A stretch of DNA of 64,000 nt from Phytopseudomonas daroniae (GCF_004327285.1 NZ_QJUI01000010.1:1-64000), one strand, 5' to 3'; positions 50,953 to 60,290 are shown, counted from the stretch's first letter. Notes: a model not told the origin generated them from the letters alone. Program-made: numbers and translations.

Positions 50953-51399
50953 ATGGATCTGCAGATAGACGACTTCTACAAGGATGCTGCCGGCGGTTTG
51001 CTGATGCTGTATCAAGTGTTTCCGCGCAAGGCCGCACTGTACGTGGAGGATCTGATCGGCCGCGAAGAGCCTGACGAGTTCGGCCTGCCGAGCAAACGCC
51101 ACCAGGCTTGCCTGGGTACATTGCTATGGCTGGCCGATGAGGGCTATCTGCGTTACGAGTCGACCATCGGCTATGACGCCCTGGATCAGGCAGTGCTGAG
51201 CGAAAAGGGCTTTCTGCGCCTGTCACGCAGCATTCCCCGCGCCCTGCCGGATGGCGAAACGCCGCCGCCAGCGGTGAGCCGCGTGCAAGCCACCTTGGCC
51301 TTCCAGTTGCGCGAAGCCCTGACCCAGCAACATGGTGAACGGATTGCACGACTGACCCGAAAACTGTTCGAACAGCGCCCGGCAGAGCCCCGCCCATAG
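50953..51399 (+). CDS. Conserved small protein, PA2829-type
   Basis: 148 residues. DLQIDDFYKDAAGGLLMLYQVFPRKAALYVEDLIG, a winged-helix-like middle (LGTLLWLADEGYLRYE), and AFQLREALTQQHGERIARLTR. No transmembrane segment. Its place between alaA and htpX matches PAO1. I recognise the position but not a function; the predicted winged-helix arrangement is only suggestive. ATG at 50953. Confidence 0.75.
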   Translation: MDLQIDDFYKDAAGGLLMLYQVFPRKAALYVEDLIGREEPDEFGLPSKRHQACLGTLLWLADEGYLRYESTIGYDALDQAVLSEKGFLRLSRSIPRALPDGETPPPAVSRVQATLAFQLREALTQQHGERIARLTRKLFEQRPAEPRP

Positions 51400-51548
51400 C
51401 GGCGAGCGCACTGAGCCGCCTGTGATAACCGCGGTTTTTCTCGGCTTCGATTGAAATAAACCGGAAAAGCCCCATCTAAGCACTGGCCACCCTGCAGAGC
51501 AGTGGTCTCTCGTCAGGGCCATGCGACACAGTTTGAAATAGTCACTCG

Positions 51549-51578
51549 GTTGAATAGCCGCAGAGCGAGCCCTTATAT
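51549..51578 (+). promoter_or_regulatory. Candidate heat-shock (sigma32) promoter of htpX
   Basis: GTTGAAT, 14 bases, CCCTTATAT resembles the sigma32 pattern CTTGAAA-N(11-16)-CCCCATNT. It lies about 48 bases before the htpX start. HtpX is part of the heat-shock or Cpx regulon in other bacteria. Confidence 0.45.
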
Positions 51579-51625
51579 AGCCGCCGTATTGAGCCTGTAT
51601 TTCCCGTGAGGAGTCGTTTCACACC

Positions 51626-52498
51626 ATGATGCGCATTATGTTGTTCCTGGCCACCAACTTGGCGGTACTGGTTATCGCCAGCATCACCCTCAAACTGCTG
51701 GGGGTTGATCGCTTTACCGGCCAGAACCACGGCAGCCTGCTGATATTCTGCGCGGTCTTTGGTTTTTCCGGCTCGCTGATATCGCTCTTCCTGTCCAAGT
51801 GGATGGCGAAGATGAGCACCGGTACCGAAATCATCACCCAACCGCGCACCCGCCATGAACAGTGGCTGCTGCAGACCGTCGAAGAGCTGTCGCGCAACGC
51901 CGGCATCAAAATGCCGGAAGTGGGTATCTTCCCGGCCTACGAGTCCAACGCGTTCGCCACTGGCTGGAACAGGAACGACGCGCTGGTCGCCGTCAGCCAG
52001 GGCCTGCTCGAGCGTTTCTCGCCCGATGAAGTGAAAGCCGTACTGGCTCACGAGATCGGTCACGTGGCCAACGGCGACATGGTCACCCTGGCACTGATTC
52101 AGGGCGTGGTGAACACCTTCGTGATGTTCTTCGCACGCATCTTCGGTAACTTCGTCGACAAGGCGATCCTGAAGAACGAAGGCGGCCACGGCATCGGTTA
52201 CTTCGTCGCGACCATCTTCGCTGAACTGGTACTCGGCATCCTGGCCAGCATCATCGTCATGTGGTTCTCGCGCAAACGCGAGTACAGGGCCGACGAAGCG
52301 GGTGCGAGGCTGGCCGGTACTGGCGCCATGATCGCCGCACTGCAGCGCCTGCGCGCCGAACAGGGCGTGCCGGTGCAGATGCCCGACAGCCTGACTGCCT
52401 TCGGCATCAACGGTGGTCTGAAGAACGGCCTGGCCGGCCTGCTGATGACCCACCCACCGCTGGAAGAGCGTATCGAAGCCCTGCGCCGCCTGGGCTGA
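51626..52498 (+). CDS. htpX: Zinc metalloprotease HtpX
   Basis: 290 residues. Two N-terminal helices ([39 protein letters not shown]), then the HEIGH zinc motif (142-146), further helices and [13 protein letters not shown] with the third ligand. Inner-membrane protease that degrades misfolded membrane proteins. A possible sigma32 promoter lies upstream. Beyond its stop the accessory patch begins. Confidence 0.96.
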   Translation: MMRIMLFLATNLAVLVIASITLKLLGVDRFTGQNHGSLLIFCAVFGFSGSLISLFLSKWMAKMSTGTEIITQPRTRHEQWLLQTVEELSRNAGIKMPEVGIFPAYESNAFATGWNRNDALVAVSQGLLERFSPDEVKAVLAHEIGHVANGDMVTLALIQGVVNTFVMFFARIFGNFVDKAILKNEGGHGIGYFVATIFAELVLGILASIIVMWFSRKREYRADEAGARLAGTGAMIAALQRLRAEQGVPVQMPDSLTAFGINGGLKNGLAGLLMTHPPLEERIEALRRLG

Positions 52499-52880
52499 TC
52501 GCAGCGCAAAAATGTCCGCTGTCAAGCCTTCTTGTATGAAAACAACGGAGGAAAAGGCTATACAAGGCAGCGAGTTGGAACTGATCTCGGTGCAATACGC
52601 GCGGGGTCAGCTTTGCGCTAAGCTGCATAGGTGCGTTGGCAAGCAAGCCTTGGGGCAAAAGGGCATATTCTGGTAGAGGTCGCCATCAAGACATAGGTGA
52701 CAGTGCGTGGCTGGTATCTACCGGTGTAGCGTCATGCTCGCCAGCGGGCGATGCTCGATGACAGCATAAGGGTTCAGTTTGGTGCCGTGGAAGCCAGTCG
52801 TAGAAGATCGGCTTGGAAGAACGTGAACGGTAGCAGCGCTCCTTGGGTCATCGGGCGACATCAGTCTAGGGCCATGGAGA
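52499..52880. other. Gap at the left edge of the accessory patch
   Basis: 382 bases without a supportable gene. A minus-strand frame (52978-52718) with NPYAVIEHRPLASMTLHR has some protein-like character, perhaps a remnant, but no family can be assigned. The base composition drops and the sequence differs from the core genes on either side. Confidence 0.4.
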
Positions 52881-53774
52881 TTAGTCTGACCGTGCGTACC
52901 GGCTCGGTGGTTGCCCGACATGCCTGCTAAATGCAACGCTGAATGTGCTTGTCGAACCGTAGCCCACACGCTCAGCAACCTCGGAAACTGCCAGACCGTT
53001 GTCGCGAAGCAGATCCTTTGCGATCTCCATGCGCCACGCGAGCAGATACTCCATCGGCGCCACCCCTACCATGCGTGTGAAGCGCTCAAAGAACGCGGAA
53101 CGGGAAAGAGCCGAGATCTTCGCCAACTGGTCAACAGTCCAAGAATGATTGATACGCGCATGCATTTGCTTCAGCGCATGCGCAATTCGCTCATCCCCTA
53201 AGCCTCGCAACAATCCCGGAGGGGCATTTCCGGCCGCCGCCGAACGCATTGCTTCCACGAGCAGCAGTTCCACCAGCCGGGACAGCATGAACTCGCTGCC
53301 CGGCTTTTGGTCAGTGGACTCTTCGCTCACCATCTGCACCAGTTGCGACAAGCGAACCGAATTCTGCACGTGAACTACTTTGGGCAACAGGGAAACCAGC
53401 AGCCCGGGATCGGAACAATCGAACAGGAATGAACCTCCCAGTAACCGCATGTCTGGGGAGCCTTCTTGCTCGCCATAGCGTAGCTCGCTACCGCGAACAG
53501 CCCTATTGGGATCCAAATAGACTGGAGGCGCTGACGCGAAGCTCGATAGGGTGAAGGCCGGTGTTGTGGGCAGCAGGATGAAATCCCCCGCGCTAATGGT
53601 GATTTGCTCATGCCCGTCAACCGTCAACAGGCAGCTTCCTTTCAGCACGATGCAGAAACTGGGCAGACCAAATTCGGAATAGCGCACAGCCCAGTTTCCT
53701 TTGCCGCTGATGATGTTGGCAAAGGCCGCACGTGGATGCAGAAGTCGAACTACCTCGGAAAGTGGGTCGCTCAT
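52881..53774 (-). CDS. AraC-family regulator with cupin sensor (cupin_6 type)
   Basis: 297 residues. N-terminal cupin domain (FANIISGKGNWAVRYSEFGLPSFCIVLKGSCLLTV) of the Cupin_6 type and C-terminal AraC double HTH (WTVDQLAKISALSRSAFFERF; AVSEVAERVGYGSTSTFSVAFSRHVGQ). The ATG at 53774 gives the conserved MSDPLSEVVRLL; an ATG 39 bases earlier is possible. Divergent from the SDR gene at 53876; it probably controls it. The base composition is lower in GC than its core neighbours by eye. Confidence 0.88.
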   Translation of the reverse strand: MSDPLSEVVRLLHPRAAFANIISGKGNWAVRYSEFGLPSFCIVLKGSCLLTVDGHEQITISAGDFILLPTTPAFTLSSFASAPPVYLDPNRAVRGSELRYGEQEGSPDMRLLGGSFLFDCSDPGLLVSLLPKVVHVQNSVRLSQLVQMVSEESTDQKPGSEFMLSRLVELLLVEAMRSAAAGNAPPGLLRGLGDERIAHALKQMHARINHSWTVDQLAKISALSRSAFFERFTRMVGVAPMEYLLAWRMEIAKDLLRDNGLAVSEVAERVGYGSTSTFSVAFSRHVGQPPSRYARSD

Positions 53775-53875
53775 GCATGGACGCTCGCTAAACAAACATG
53801 GACGATAGATCATCGTTAATCCTGAAGTGATCGTCTATCGTTTGCTCCGAATCGACTCGCACATCGGAGCTGCAA

Positions 53876-54610
53876 ATGAAGACTGTACTGATCACTGGCT
53901 GTTCTTCCGGCTATGGCCTGGAAACCGCTCGCTACTTCCTCGCGCAAGGCTGGAGCGTAGTTGCCACGATGCGTACCCTGCGGGAGGAACTGCTCCCCGC
54001 GTCCAAGAACCTGCGTGTCTTCGCGCTGGATGTGACCCAATCTGACAGTATTGCGCGCGCCTTGGACGCCGCTGGCCCCATCGACGTGCTGGTGAACAAT
54101 GCAGGAATCGGCTTGTTTGGCGCGTTTGAGGTCACACCCATGTCCACCGTGCGCGATCTCTTCGAGACCAACACGTTTGGCGTCATGGCCATGTGCCAAG
54201 CGATCATCCCGCAGTTCCGGGCGCGTCGAGCCGGCACCATCGTAAACATTACTTCGAGCGCCACGTTGGCCCCGTTCCCGTTGGTTGCTTGCTACACGGC
54301 CAGCAAGACGGCTATCGAAGGGTTTAGCGCTTCATTGGAACTCGAACTCAAGGACTTCGACGTGCGAGTCAAAGTTGTGGAGCCTGGTTATGGCCCCACG
54401 ACCAGCTTCACCTCCAACTCCCAACAGCGCATGCAGGGCCTGATTCCCGAAGCCTACGAACCGCTCGCCCACAGCGTGTTCGCCGGGCTCACCAAGGTCA
54501 CTGCGGTGACCAGGGAAACCGACGTGGCCGAAACCGTATGGAAGGCCGCCAACGACGTTTCCGGTCAACTCCGCTTCCCGGCGGGTGCAGACGCTCTGGC
54601 CCTCGTGTAA
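53876..54610 (+). CDS. Short-chain dehydrogenase/reductase (classical SDR)
   Basis: 244 residues. TGCSSGYG (NAD-binding, 7-14), DVLVNNAGIG, the Ser in ITSSATLAPFP and the active-site YTASK, then VEPGYGPTTSF. The N-terminus fits the SDR group related to YbbO/DltE. The substrate cannot be inferred. Divergent from the AraC gene, with 101 bases between. Facing the TetR gene. Confidence 0.9.
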   Translation: MKTVLITGCSSGYGLETARYFLAQGWSVVATMRTLREELLPASKNLRVFALDVTQSDSIARALDAAGPIDVLVNNAGIGLFGAFEVTPMSTVRDLFETNTFGVMAMCQAIIPQFRARRAGTIVNITSSATLAPFPLVACYTASKTAIEGFSASLELELKDFDVRVKVVEPGYGPTTSFTSNSQQRMQGLIPEAYEPLAHSVFAGLTKVTAVTRETDVAETVWKAANDVSGQLRFPAGADALALV

Positions 54611-54644
54611 CTGGCGCAGTCGGAAACGGGAGAGAAGAACGCGC

Positions 54645-55307
54645 CTACCTCTCAGGTGGGACTACCGCCCCAGCGAGCCCCGCGGCCATGGCCCGAAGCA
54701 GATAGCGGAGACGCGGGCCGAAGTCGAGCGCCACGTGCGCCCATTCCGGCACTTCCTCGTAGAGCCGGGCGAGCGTTGGCGTCGGATGGGATACCTGCCA
54801 GAAGCCCGCTGCCAACATAAGGGTCGTGGCCAGCAGGTTTTGGATCTGTTCGGTGGTCATCCGGCTGGCCTGAACCAGCGCAATGACGATGTTGTCGTGG
54901 ATGGCGAAGGCGTTGGTTTTATAACGGCGCGCCCGCTCCATCTCCACATCGCCTTCCAGACTCAGGGTTACATGGGTCAAAAGATCGCAGAAAACCGGAA
55001 GGGAGATGATGGTTTCGGCGACGACCTCGGCCACCTCGACTGGCGCTAATCCTGTTCGATCGCCAAGCGTGCTTTTGATCGCGTCGCGCCATCGCCCCCA
55101 GCCGCGTTCGGCCAGTTCGAGAAGTAGTTCCTCCTTGTTGGCGTAGTAGCGCCGGACGCCCGTCCGATGCAGGCCCGCACGCTCAGTCACGGCCGCCACG
55201 GTCACGAACCGCACGCCGACGAGTTCTAGCGCAAGGGACTCGGCTGCATCGAGCAAATCCTCGGAACGCTGCTGCTTGTCTTCGACTGAACGGGCTCTCT
55301 CTCTCAT
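54645..55307 (-). CDS. TetR-family transcriptional regulator
   Basis: 220 residues. N-terminal HTH (DLLDAAESLALELVGVRFVTVAAVTERAGLHRTGVRRYYANKEELLLELAERG), then an all-helical ligand domain. It faces the oxidoreductase gene with 124 bases between them, where two near-identical palindromic operators lie, so it most likely represses itself and the oxidoreductase. Confidence 0.9.
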   Translation of the reverse strand: MRERARSVEDKQQRSEDLLDAAESLALELVGVRFVTVAAVTERAGLHRTGVRRYYANKEELLLELAERGWGRWRDAIKSTLGDRTGLAPVEVAEVVAETIISLPVFCDLLTHVTLSLEGDVEMERARRYKTNAFAIHDNIVIALVQASRMTTEQIQNLLATTLMLAAGFWQVSHPTPTLARLYEEVPEWAHVALDFGPRLRYLLRAMAAGLAGAVVPPER

Positions 55308-55315
55308 CCTTCGAC

Positions 55316-55388
55316 TTTAACGCATCTTGATGTGCATTACATCAGGGCCTGTGCTATCGTCCCTTTAACGCATCATTAGGTGCGTAAA
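55316..55388. promoter_or_regulatory. Twin TetR operators in the divergent TetR/oxidoreductase gap
   Basis: TTTAACGCATC occurs at 55316 and at 55364, each continued by an imperfect inverted half (TGTGCATTA; GGTGCGTAAA), giving two 24-25-base sites 48 bases apart. They lie in the gap between the divergent TetR and oxidoreductase genes. Confidence 0.75.
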
Positions 55389-55431
55389 GATGAGGCGCGT
55401 CCCCTCAGGCCGTATTGCAAAGGAAATTCCT

Positions 55432-56415
55432 ATGAAGGCTGTCCAAGCCGCCCAGTTCGGAGACCCAACTGTCCTCGTTGTTACGGAGTTGCCCGATCCG
55501 ACACCCGGCCCGGGTGAAATCGCAATCGATGTCACCCATGCTGCAGTCGGGCTTGTCGATGTCTTCTTCCGCCAAGGACTATTCAAAGACATGCCGGGCA
55601 TGGCCCAGCCGCCCTTCATCCCCGGCCTCGAAGTAGCAGGTACGGTGCGTGCACTCGGCGAGGGCGTAGTCGGGTTCACGGTCGGCGAAAAGGTCGTATC
55701 GATGTCGGCCGGTGCCGGTACCGGCGGCTATGCCTCCGTGTACATCGCCCCCGTGCATGGCGTCGTGTCGATCGAAGGCTCCGGCATCGACCCGGCGCTC
55801 GCTGTCGCGGTCATACCCAACGCGGCGATGGCGCATGTCGCCCTGACGCAAGTTGCACATCTGGCGCAAGGCGAGAGTCTCCTCATTCATGGTGCACTCG
55901 GTGGCCTTGCCGCTGCATTCCCAGGCATCGCCAGGCAACTTGGTGCGTCGCGTGTGGTCGGTACGGTGCGCACGAGCAAGCTGGATGCCGCGGCGAATAC
56001 GAAGCTGCCGTACGACCGGATCGTCGATTCCGATGCGTTGCCGGGAACTCTCGGCGACGAGAAGTTCGACGTCATCATCGACCCGGTTGGCGGTGCTGTT
56101 CGCAGCCATAGCTTCGCGCTGATGAAGCCAGGCAGCCGGCTCATCGTCGCTGGCAACGCCAGCGGCGATTGGGGGCACCAGGTGAAGACCAACGACCTGT
56201 GGCTGGGCAGTGCCACCGTGTCCGGCTTCAATGCTGGCGCCTATCTTCCCTCTCATCCGCAAGTGCTGCGTCCCGCACTTGAAGCTGCGCTTGAAGCTGT
56301 CGCTTCCGGGCTCGGCCAAACCGAAATCGACGTACTCCCATTCAGTGACGCTGCCATTGCGCACCAGCGAATGGAGAGTCGCGCTCTCAATGGTCGCATC
56401 GTCCTTACTCCCTGA
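55432..56415 (+). CDS. Zinc-binding-type alcohol dehydrogenase/quinone oxidoreductase (MDR family)
   Basis: 327 residues of the MDR superfamily. GroES-like start (MKAVQAAQFGDPTVLVVTELPDPTPGPGE), then PFIPGLEVAGTVRALGEGV, the NADP fold LLIHGALGGLAAAFPGIARQLGA with VVGTVRTSKL. No Zn-binding Cys, so a quinone oxidoreductase-like enzyme. AAAGGAA before the ATG is a good ribosome site. Controlled by the divergent TetR (inference). Followed by a broken SDR 22 bases later. Confidence 0.9.
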   Translation: MKAVQAAQFGDPTVLVVTELPDPTPGPGEIAIDVTHAAVGLVDVFFRQGLFKDMPGMAQPPFIPGLEVAGTVRALGEGVVGFTVGEKVVSMSAGAGTGGYASVYIAPVHGVVSIEGSGIDPALAVAVIPNAAMAHVALTQVAHLAQGESLLIHGALGGLAAAFPGIARQLGASRVVGTVRTSKLDAAANTKLPYDRIVDSDALPGTLGDEKFDVIIDPVGGAVRSHSFALMKPGSRLIVAGNASGDWGHQVKTNDLWLGSATVSGFNAGAYLPSHPQVLRPALEAALEAVASGLGQTEIDVLPFSDAAIAHQRMESRALNGRIVLTP

Positions 56416-56437
56416 TCGTGACCAAGGAGAAATAGAC

Positions 56438-56800
56438 ATGACAACGAAGAAAAGGCCTGTCGCCCTGATCACGGGTGGATCCTCCGGCATGGGCAAGGAT
56501 TTCGCCTTGAGGCTGCTTTCGGCTGGGTATGCCGTCTATGGAGCAGCTCGCCGCATCGACCGGATGCGGGACATCGAAGGCGGCGGCGGTGTCGCGCTGG
56601 AGATGGACGTTACCGAAGATGTCACGATGGTGGCCGCAGTCGATCGAATAATTCGAGAACAAGGGCAGATCGACGTGCTGATTAATTGTGCGGGTTATGG
56701 ACAGATGGGCGCGTTGGAGGACGTGCCTGTTGAAGTGGCTCGCCGCCAACTGGAGGTCAATCTCATTGGGGTAGCCCGACTCACGCAACTCTGTAGTGGG
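56438..56800 (+). pseudogene. Short-chain dehydrogenase, truncated after residue ~117
   Basis: Starts well: AAGGAGA then ATG, LITGGSSGMGKDFALRLL (NADP motif), VDRIIREQGQIDVLINCAGYG and VARRQLEVNLIGVARLTQL. The expected catalytic Ser, Tyr-x3-Lys and the C-terminal half are absent. After about 56790 the sequence is that of the broken integrase on the opposite strand. The frame stays open to 57037 but codes for unrelated residues. A large deletion has removed the 3' half. Confidence 0.85.
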
Positions 56801-57053
56801 CGCCTTGCGTGCCGCCGCGACGCACCTGTGCTGTGCCAACCATTCCTGCGAGCGAGCGGGCCTCCCCGTATCGCACGAACGCTGGCTTACGTCGTTCGCC
56901 GGCGTTCGTGCGGTACTGGAGCACGAACACCTTGCGGCCCGTCGGGTAATCTTGCACAGGAACCCGGGTACCAGCATGTCCTGCAGTTCGACGGGCTGCG
57001 CTTGAGGTTGTGCCATATCGACGGCGGACTTGGGTGAGCTTGATCTTTGCCAT
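56783..57053 (-). pseudogene. N-terminal remnant of a DUF4102-type tyrosine integrase
   Basis: Minus strand starting at ATG 57053: MAKIKLT in one frame, then MAQPQAQPVELQDMLVPGFL in a second, back to GRKVFVLQYRTNAGERRKPAF in the first, then EWLAQ and QVRRGG in alternating frames. This is the N-terminal arm-binding domain of a P4-like integrase broken by at least three small indels and missing its catalytic part. It meets the truncated SDR at about 56790, so a deletion joined the two. Confidence 0.8.
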
Positions 57054-57231
57054 GACGACTCCTCGGAAAGACCCGATTTCCAAGGGTCTGATGGGAGCTA
57101 TCAGCGGGAAAGCCGGGTCAAGTTTCGAAAAGCACCGACATAGGTTGAACTCACCTGACCCGTTGATAAACCTGCTGTATCGGGTGGTGGCGTAGTCCAG
57201 CGAAATGCGATGCTGGAGTCATCGTGAAACG

Positions 57232-57260
57232 AAAAAGGCGACCGCAAGGTCGCCTTTTTT
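57232..57260 (-). terminator. Terminator after tpm (bidirectional sequence)
   Basis: AAAGGCGACC-GCAA-GGTCGCCTTT with T-runs on both sides. On the minus strand it ends the tpm transcript 16 bases after the stop. Confidence 0.88.
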
Positions 57261-57275
57261 GTGTTCCACCATTCA

Positions 57276-57926
57276 TCAAAGCAGCCGCAGCCGATAGGCA
57301 CGCTCGTCCATGCGAGCGAGGCCCCGCGCCCTGAATCGTTCTTCCAGCGCGTCCTGGCTCTCCAGCAGTTCGCTCTCCCAGACATTGCTGGGCCAGCTGC
57401 GCACCTCTGCATCGCTGACGGAAAACGGTGGCCCTTCCATCAAGGCCTGATCGTAGTCCAGTGTCACCAGCAAGCCCTGGCTACCAGCCGGCAGTATGTG
57501 CTGCAGGTGCCGGACATAACGCTCGCGCATCGCGGGCGGCAAGGCGATCAGGGCCGCGCGGTCGTAGAACAGCGCACAACCCTCGAGCTGCCTGGCATCG
57601 AGTGCGAAGAAATCGCCACAGTACAGTTCGATCCGTCCATGTCGGTAAACCCTGAACGCACCTTCCTGGCTAACGTCCGCCTCCAGTCCCCGCTCGCTGA
57701 AAAATGCCTCTACGGCCGTCTGCGTCAGCTCCACGCCGATCACCCGATGCCCGCGCTCGGCCAGCCAGGTGATATCCAGGCTTTTGCCGCAAAGCGGTAC
57801 CAGCACCCGAGCGCCAGCCGGTGCCGCCAGCGTCGGCCAGTGGCGTTGCAGGAATACATTGACCTTCTCGGCGTGAAAACCGATTTGGTTACGCTGCCAA
57901 CGCGTTTGCCAGAACGCTTCCTGCAT
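57276..57926 (-). CDS. tpm: Thiopurine S-methyltransferase
   Basis: 216 residues. FWQTRWQRNQIGFH start, VLVPLCGKSLDITWLAERGHRVIGVE (SAM motif I), ALFYDRAALIALPPAMRERY and TLDYDQALMEGPPFSVS. Bacterial TPMTs methylate thiopurines and also selenium and tellurium oxyanions. It marks the right-hand border of the accessory patch; in PAO1 it is PA2832, near htpX. The start follows MQEAFWQTRW. Confidence 0.95.
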   Translation of the reverse strand: MQEAFWQTRWQRNQIGFHAEKVNVFLQRHWPTLAAPAGARVLVPLCGKSLDITWLAERGHRVIGVELTQTAVEAFFSERGLEADVSQEGAFRVYRHGRIELYCGDFFALDARQLEGCALFYDRAALIALPPAMRERYVRHLQHILPAGSQGLLVTLDYDQALMEGPPFSVSDAEVRSWPSNVWESELLESQDALEERFRARGLARMDERAYRLRLL

Positions 57927-58032
57927 GATGCCTCCCAGGAGTAATCAAAAAAACAGATCAAAAACATCATCAAATAGCCGTTGTTCGTCCAGCTTACCTG
58001 ATAGATCATCCACCTACCTTCAGGAGGTCATC

Positions 58033-58800
58033 ATGTTACCCAGCCTGTTCATTTCCCATGGTTCACCCATGCTCGCCTTGCAACCGGGCGCCAGCGGCGT
58101 GGCCCTCACCCGCCTTGCGGCAGAGCTGCCGAAACCACGCGCCATCGTAGTGGTGTCGGCGCACTGGGAAAGCGCCGAGCTGCTGGTGATGAGCGCGGCC
58201 CAGCCGCAGACCTGGCACGACTTCGGCGGCTTTCCCCCTGAACTCTATCAGATGCAATACCCGGCGCCCGGCAGCCCGCAACTGGCACAGGACATCCTGC
58301 AGCGCCTGAAAGATGCCGGCCTGCCCGCCCGTGCCGATGAGCGCCGACCATTCGATCATGGCAGCTGGGTGCCACTGTCGCTGATGTATCCGCAAGCGGA
58401 CATTCCAGTGGTGCAAGTCTCCTTGCCCAGCCACCACGGCGCAGCCCTGCAATTGCAGGTCGGCCAGGCACTGGCGGGGCTGCGCGAGCAGAATGTCCTG
58501 CTGCTCGGCTCCGGCAGCATCACCCACAACCTGCGCGAACTGGATTTCCACGCCGAGCCGGGAAACGCCGCGCCCTGGGCCGCCGAATTCCGCGACTGGA
58601 TGGTCGACAGGCTGCAACGCGATGAGCTGGATGCCCTGCTCGACTACCGCCGCCAGGCGCCCCACGCGCGGCAGAATCACCCCAGCGAAGAGCACCTGCT
58701 ACCGCTGTTCTTCGCCCGCGGCGCGGGCGGTGCCTGCCGTATCGAACACCAGGGTTTCACCCTGGGCGCACTGGGCATGGACATCTACAGTTTTGCCTGA
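58033..58800 (+). CDS. Extradiol dioxygenase, DODA/YgiD type
   Basis: 255 residues. FISHGSPM (His9), VVVSAHWES (His44), NHPSEEHLLPLFFARG and GSITHNLRELDF are marks of the LigB/DODA family of Zn or Fe dioxygenases; E. coli YgiD acts on L-DOPA. AGGAGG lies six bases before the ATG. Last 16 bases overlap the end of pabB, convergent. The physiological substrate is not certain. Confidence 0.88.
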   Translation: MLPSLFISHGSPMLALQPGASGVALTRLAAELPKPRAIVVVSAHWESAELLVMSAAQPQTWHDFGGFPPELYQMQYPAPGSPQLAQDILQRLKDAGLPARADERRPFDHGSWVPLSLMYPQADIPVVQVSLPSHHGAALQLQVGQALAGLREQNVLLLGSGSITHNLRELDFHAEPGNAAPWAAEFRDWMVDRLQRDELDALLDYRRQAPHARQNHPSEEHLLPLFFARGAGGACRIEHQGFTLGALGMDIYSFA

Positions 58801-60152
58801 AGACAAGACTGTTCCAGGGTGCTGAGCAGTACCTGCACCTTGGTTATCGACTCCTGGTACTCGGTCTGCCAGACGGAGTCGGCGACAATGCCGCCTCCGC
58901 CCCAGCAACTGATCATGCCGTCCTTGGCCAGCAGGCTACGGATGGCGATGGAACTGTCCATCTCGCCACGTACGTCCAGGTACAGCAGCGAACCGCAATA
59001 CAGGCCACGCCGCGTCGGCTCGAGCTCATCGATGATCTGCATCGCACGGATCTTCGGTGCCCCGGTGATGGAGCCACCTGGAAAGGCCCCCAACAGCAGA
59101 TCCAGCGCATCCTTGTCGGCGGCCAGCTCACCCGTTACCGCGCTGACCAGGTGATGCACGTTCGGGTAGCTCTCCAGCGCGAACAGCTCCGGCACGCGCA
59201 CCGAGCCAATGCTGCAGCTGCGCCCCAGGTCGTTACGCAGCAAGTCGACGATCATCAGGTTTTCGGCGCGATCCTTGGGGCTTTCGAGCAAGGTGCGCGC
59301 ATTGTTCGCATCCTCCTGCTCGTTGCGCCCGCGTGGCTGGGTACCCTTGATCGGTCGCGTTTCCACCTGGCCACGGCTGACCCGGATAAACCGCTCCGGC
59401 GACAGGCTCAGCACCGCGCCACCACCTGGTAGCGTCAGGTAGCCGGAGAACGGCGTCGGGCAGGCCTGACGCAGGGCACGGTAAGCCTGCCAGGGCTCGC
59501 CCTGATAGGGCGCGCGAAAACGCTGGGCGAAGTTGACCTGATAGCAGTCACCCGAAGCGATATAGGCATGAATGCGTGCGATGGCATCGGCGTATTGATC
59601 CGCCTCGATATCGGCCTGAAATGGCTCGAGCAAGGCGAATGGCGGGTTCTCCGACGCTCCTGAGGCAGAACGCTGGAAAAGCTCGAGCAACCGTGCCTGT
59701 TCGCTGCCGGCAAGTGACGGATGAAACACCAGTTGGCTGGTTTGCACCTGGTGGTCGCTGATCAATGCCCAGGCATACAGGCCGAAGGTCGCATCACCCA
59801 GACCGAGATCATCCCTGGCCTGCTCGGGTAGCGTCTCGATACGACGACCGAAGTCGTAGCCAAGATAGCCCAGCAAACCGCCCGCGAAGGGCAGTTCGAA
59901 ACCTGCCGGCAGTTCGGCCTCGCCCAAAGCGGACAGCCCCTCACGCAGGCGTGCGAAGAAGCCCGCGCCTGACTCGTCCTCCTGCGGGCTCAGGGTCACC
60001 AGTGGCCAGGCGCTGAGCAGGTCATAGCGCCCACGTGAGGCAGCCGGCCGGCCGGCATCCAGCAACACGACACCCGGCGCCTGGCGCACCCGCTCGAAAT
60101 AAACCGCGGGATCGGCCTGATAGGGCAAGGAGTAGACGAGACAAGTAGACAT
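58785..60152 (-). CDS. pabB: Aminodeoxychorismate synthase component I
   Basis: 455 residues. N-terminal FAGGLLGYLGYDFGRRIE, chorismate-binding half with SGDCYQVNFAQRF, PFSGYLTLPGGGAVLSLSPERF, TRPIKGTQPRG (Lys), MIVDLLRNDLG and FPGGSITGAPKIRAM, WGGGGIVADS. Makes aminodeoxychorismate for folate. The start at 60152 is taken by similarity of MSTCLVYSLPYQADP; an ATG nine bases earlier is possible. Nothing suggests a fused PabC. Confidence 0.93.
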   Translation of the reverse strand: MSTCLVYSLPYQADPAVYFERVRQAPGVVLLDAGRPAASRGRYDLLSAWPLVTLSPQEDESGAGFFARLREGLSALGEAELPAGFELPFAGGLLGYLGYDFGRRIETLPEQARDDLGLGDATFGLYAWALISDHQVQTSQLVFHPSLAGSEQARLLELFQRSASGASENPPFALLEPFQADIEADQYADAIARIHAYIASGDCYQVNFAQRFRAPYQGEPWQAYRALRQACPTPFSGYLTLPGGGAVLSLSPERFIRVSRGQVETRPIKGTQPRGRNEQEDANNARTLLESPKDRAENLMIVDLLRNDLGRSCSIGSVRVPELFALESYPNVHHLVSAVTGELAADKDALDLLLGAFPGGSITGAPKIRAMQIIDELEPTRRGLYCGSLLYLDVRGEMDSSIAIRSLLAKDGMISCWGGGGIVADSVWQTEYQESITKVQVLLSTLEQSCLQAKL

Positions 60153-60290
60153 TAAGCACATCACACAAACAGGGACGGCCGATTGTAGAGCTGCGGAGGG
60201 GATCGTCCTAGGGTAACCGTTCGCCGGACACACCTTGCGTGTCTAAACGGGCAAGGATCGATGCAACCTCAGTCCCTGCAGAAAATCTGT

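Noticed and set aside
52718..52978. 86-residue minus-strand frame at the edge of the accessory patch
   Set aside because: Overlaps the AraC gene end in another frame; some residues look protein-like but no family can be assigned.
56800..57037. C-terminal continuation of the SDR at 56438
   Set aside because: Frame is open but encodes residues unlike an SDR; the DNA is the antisense of an integrase N-terminus.
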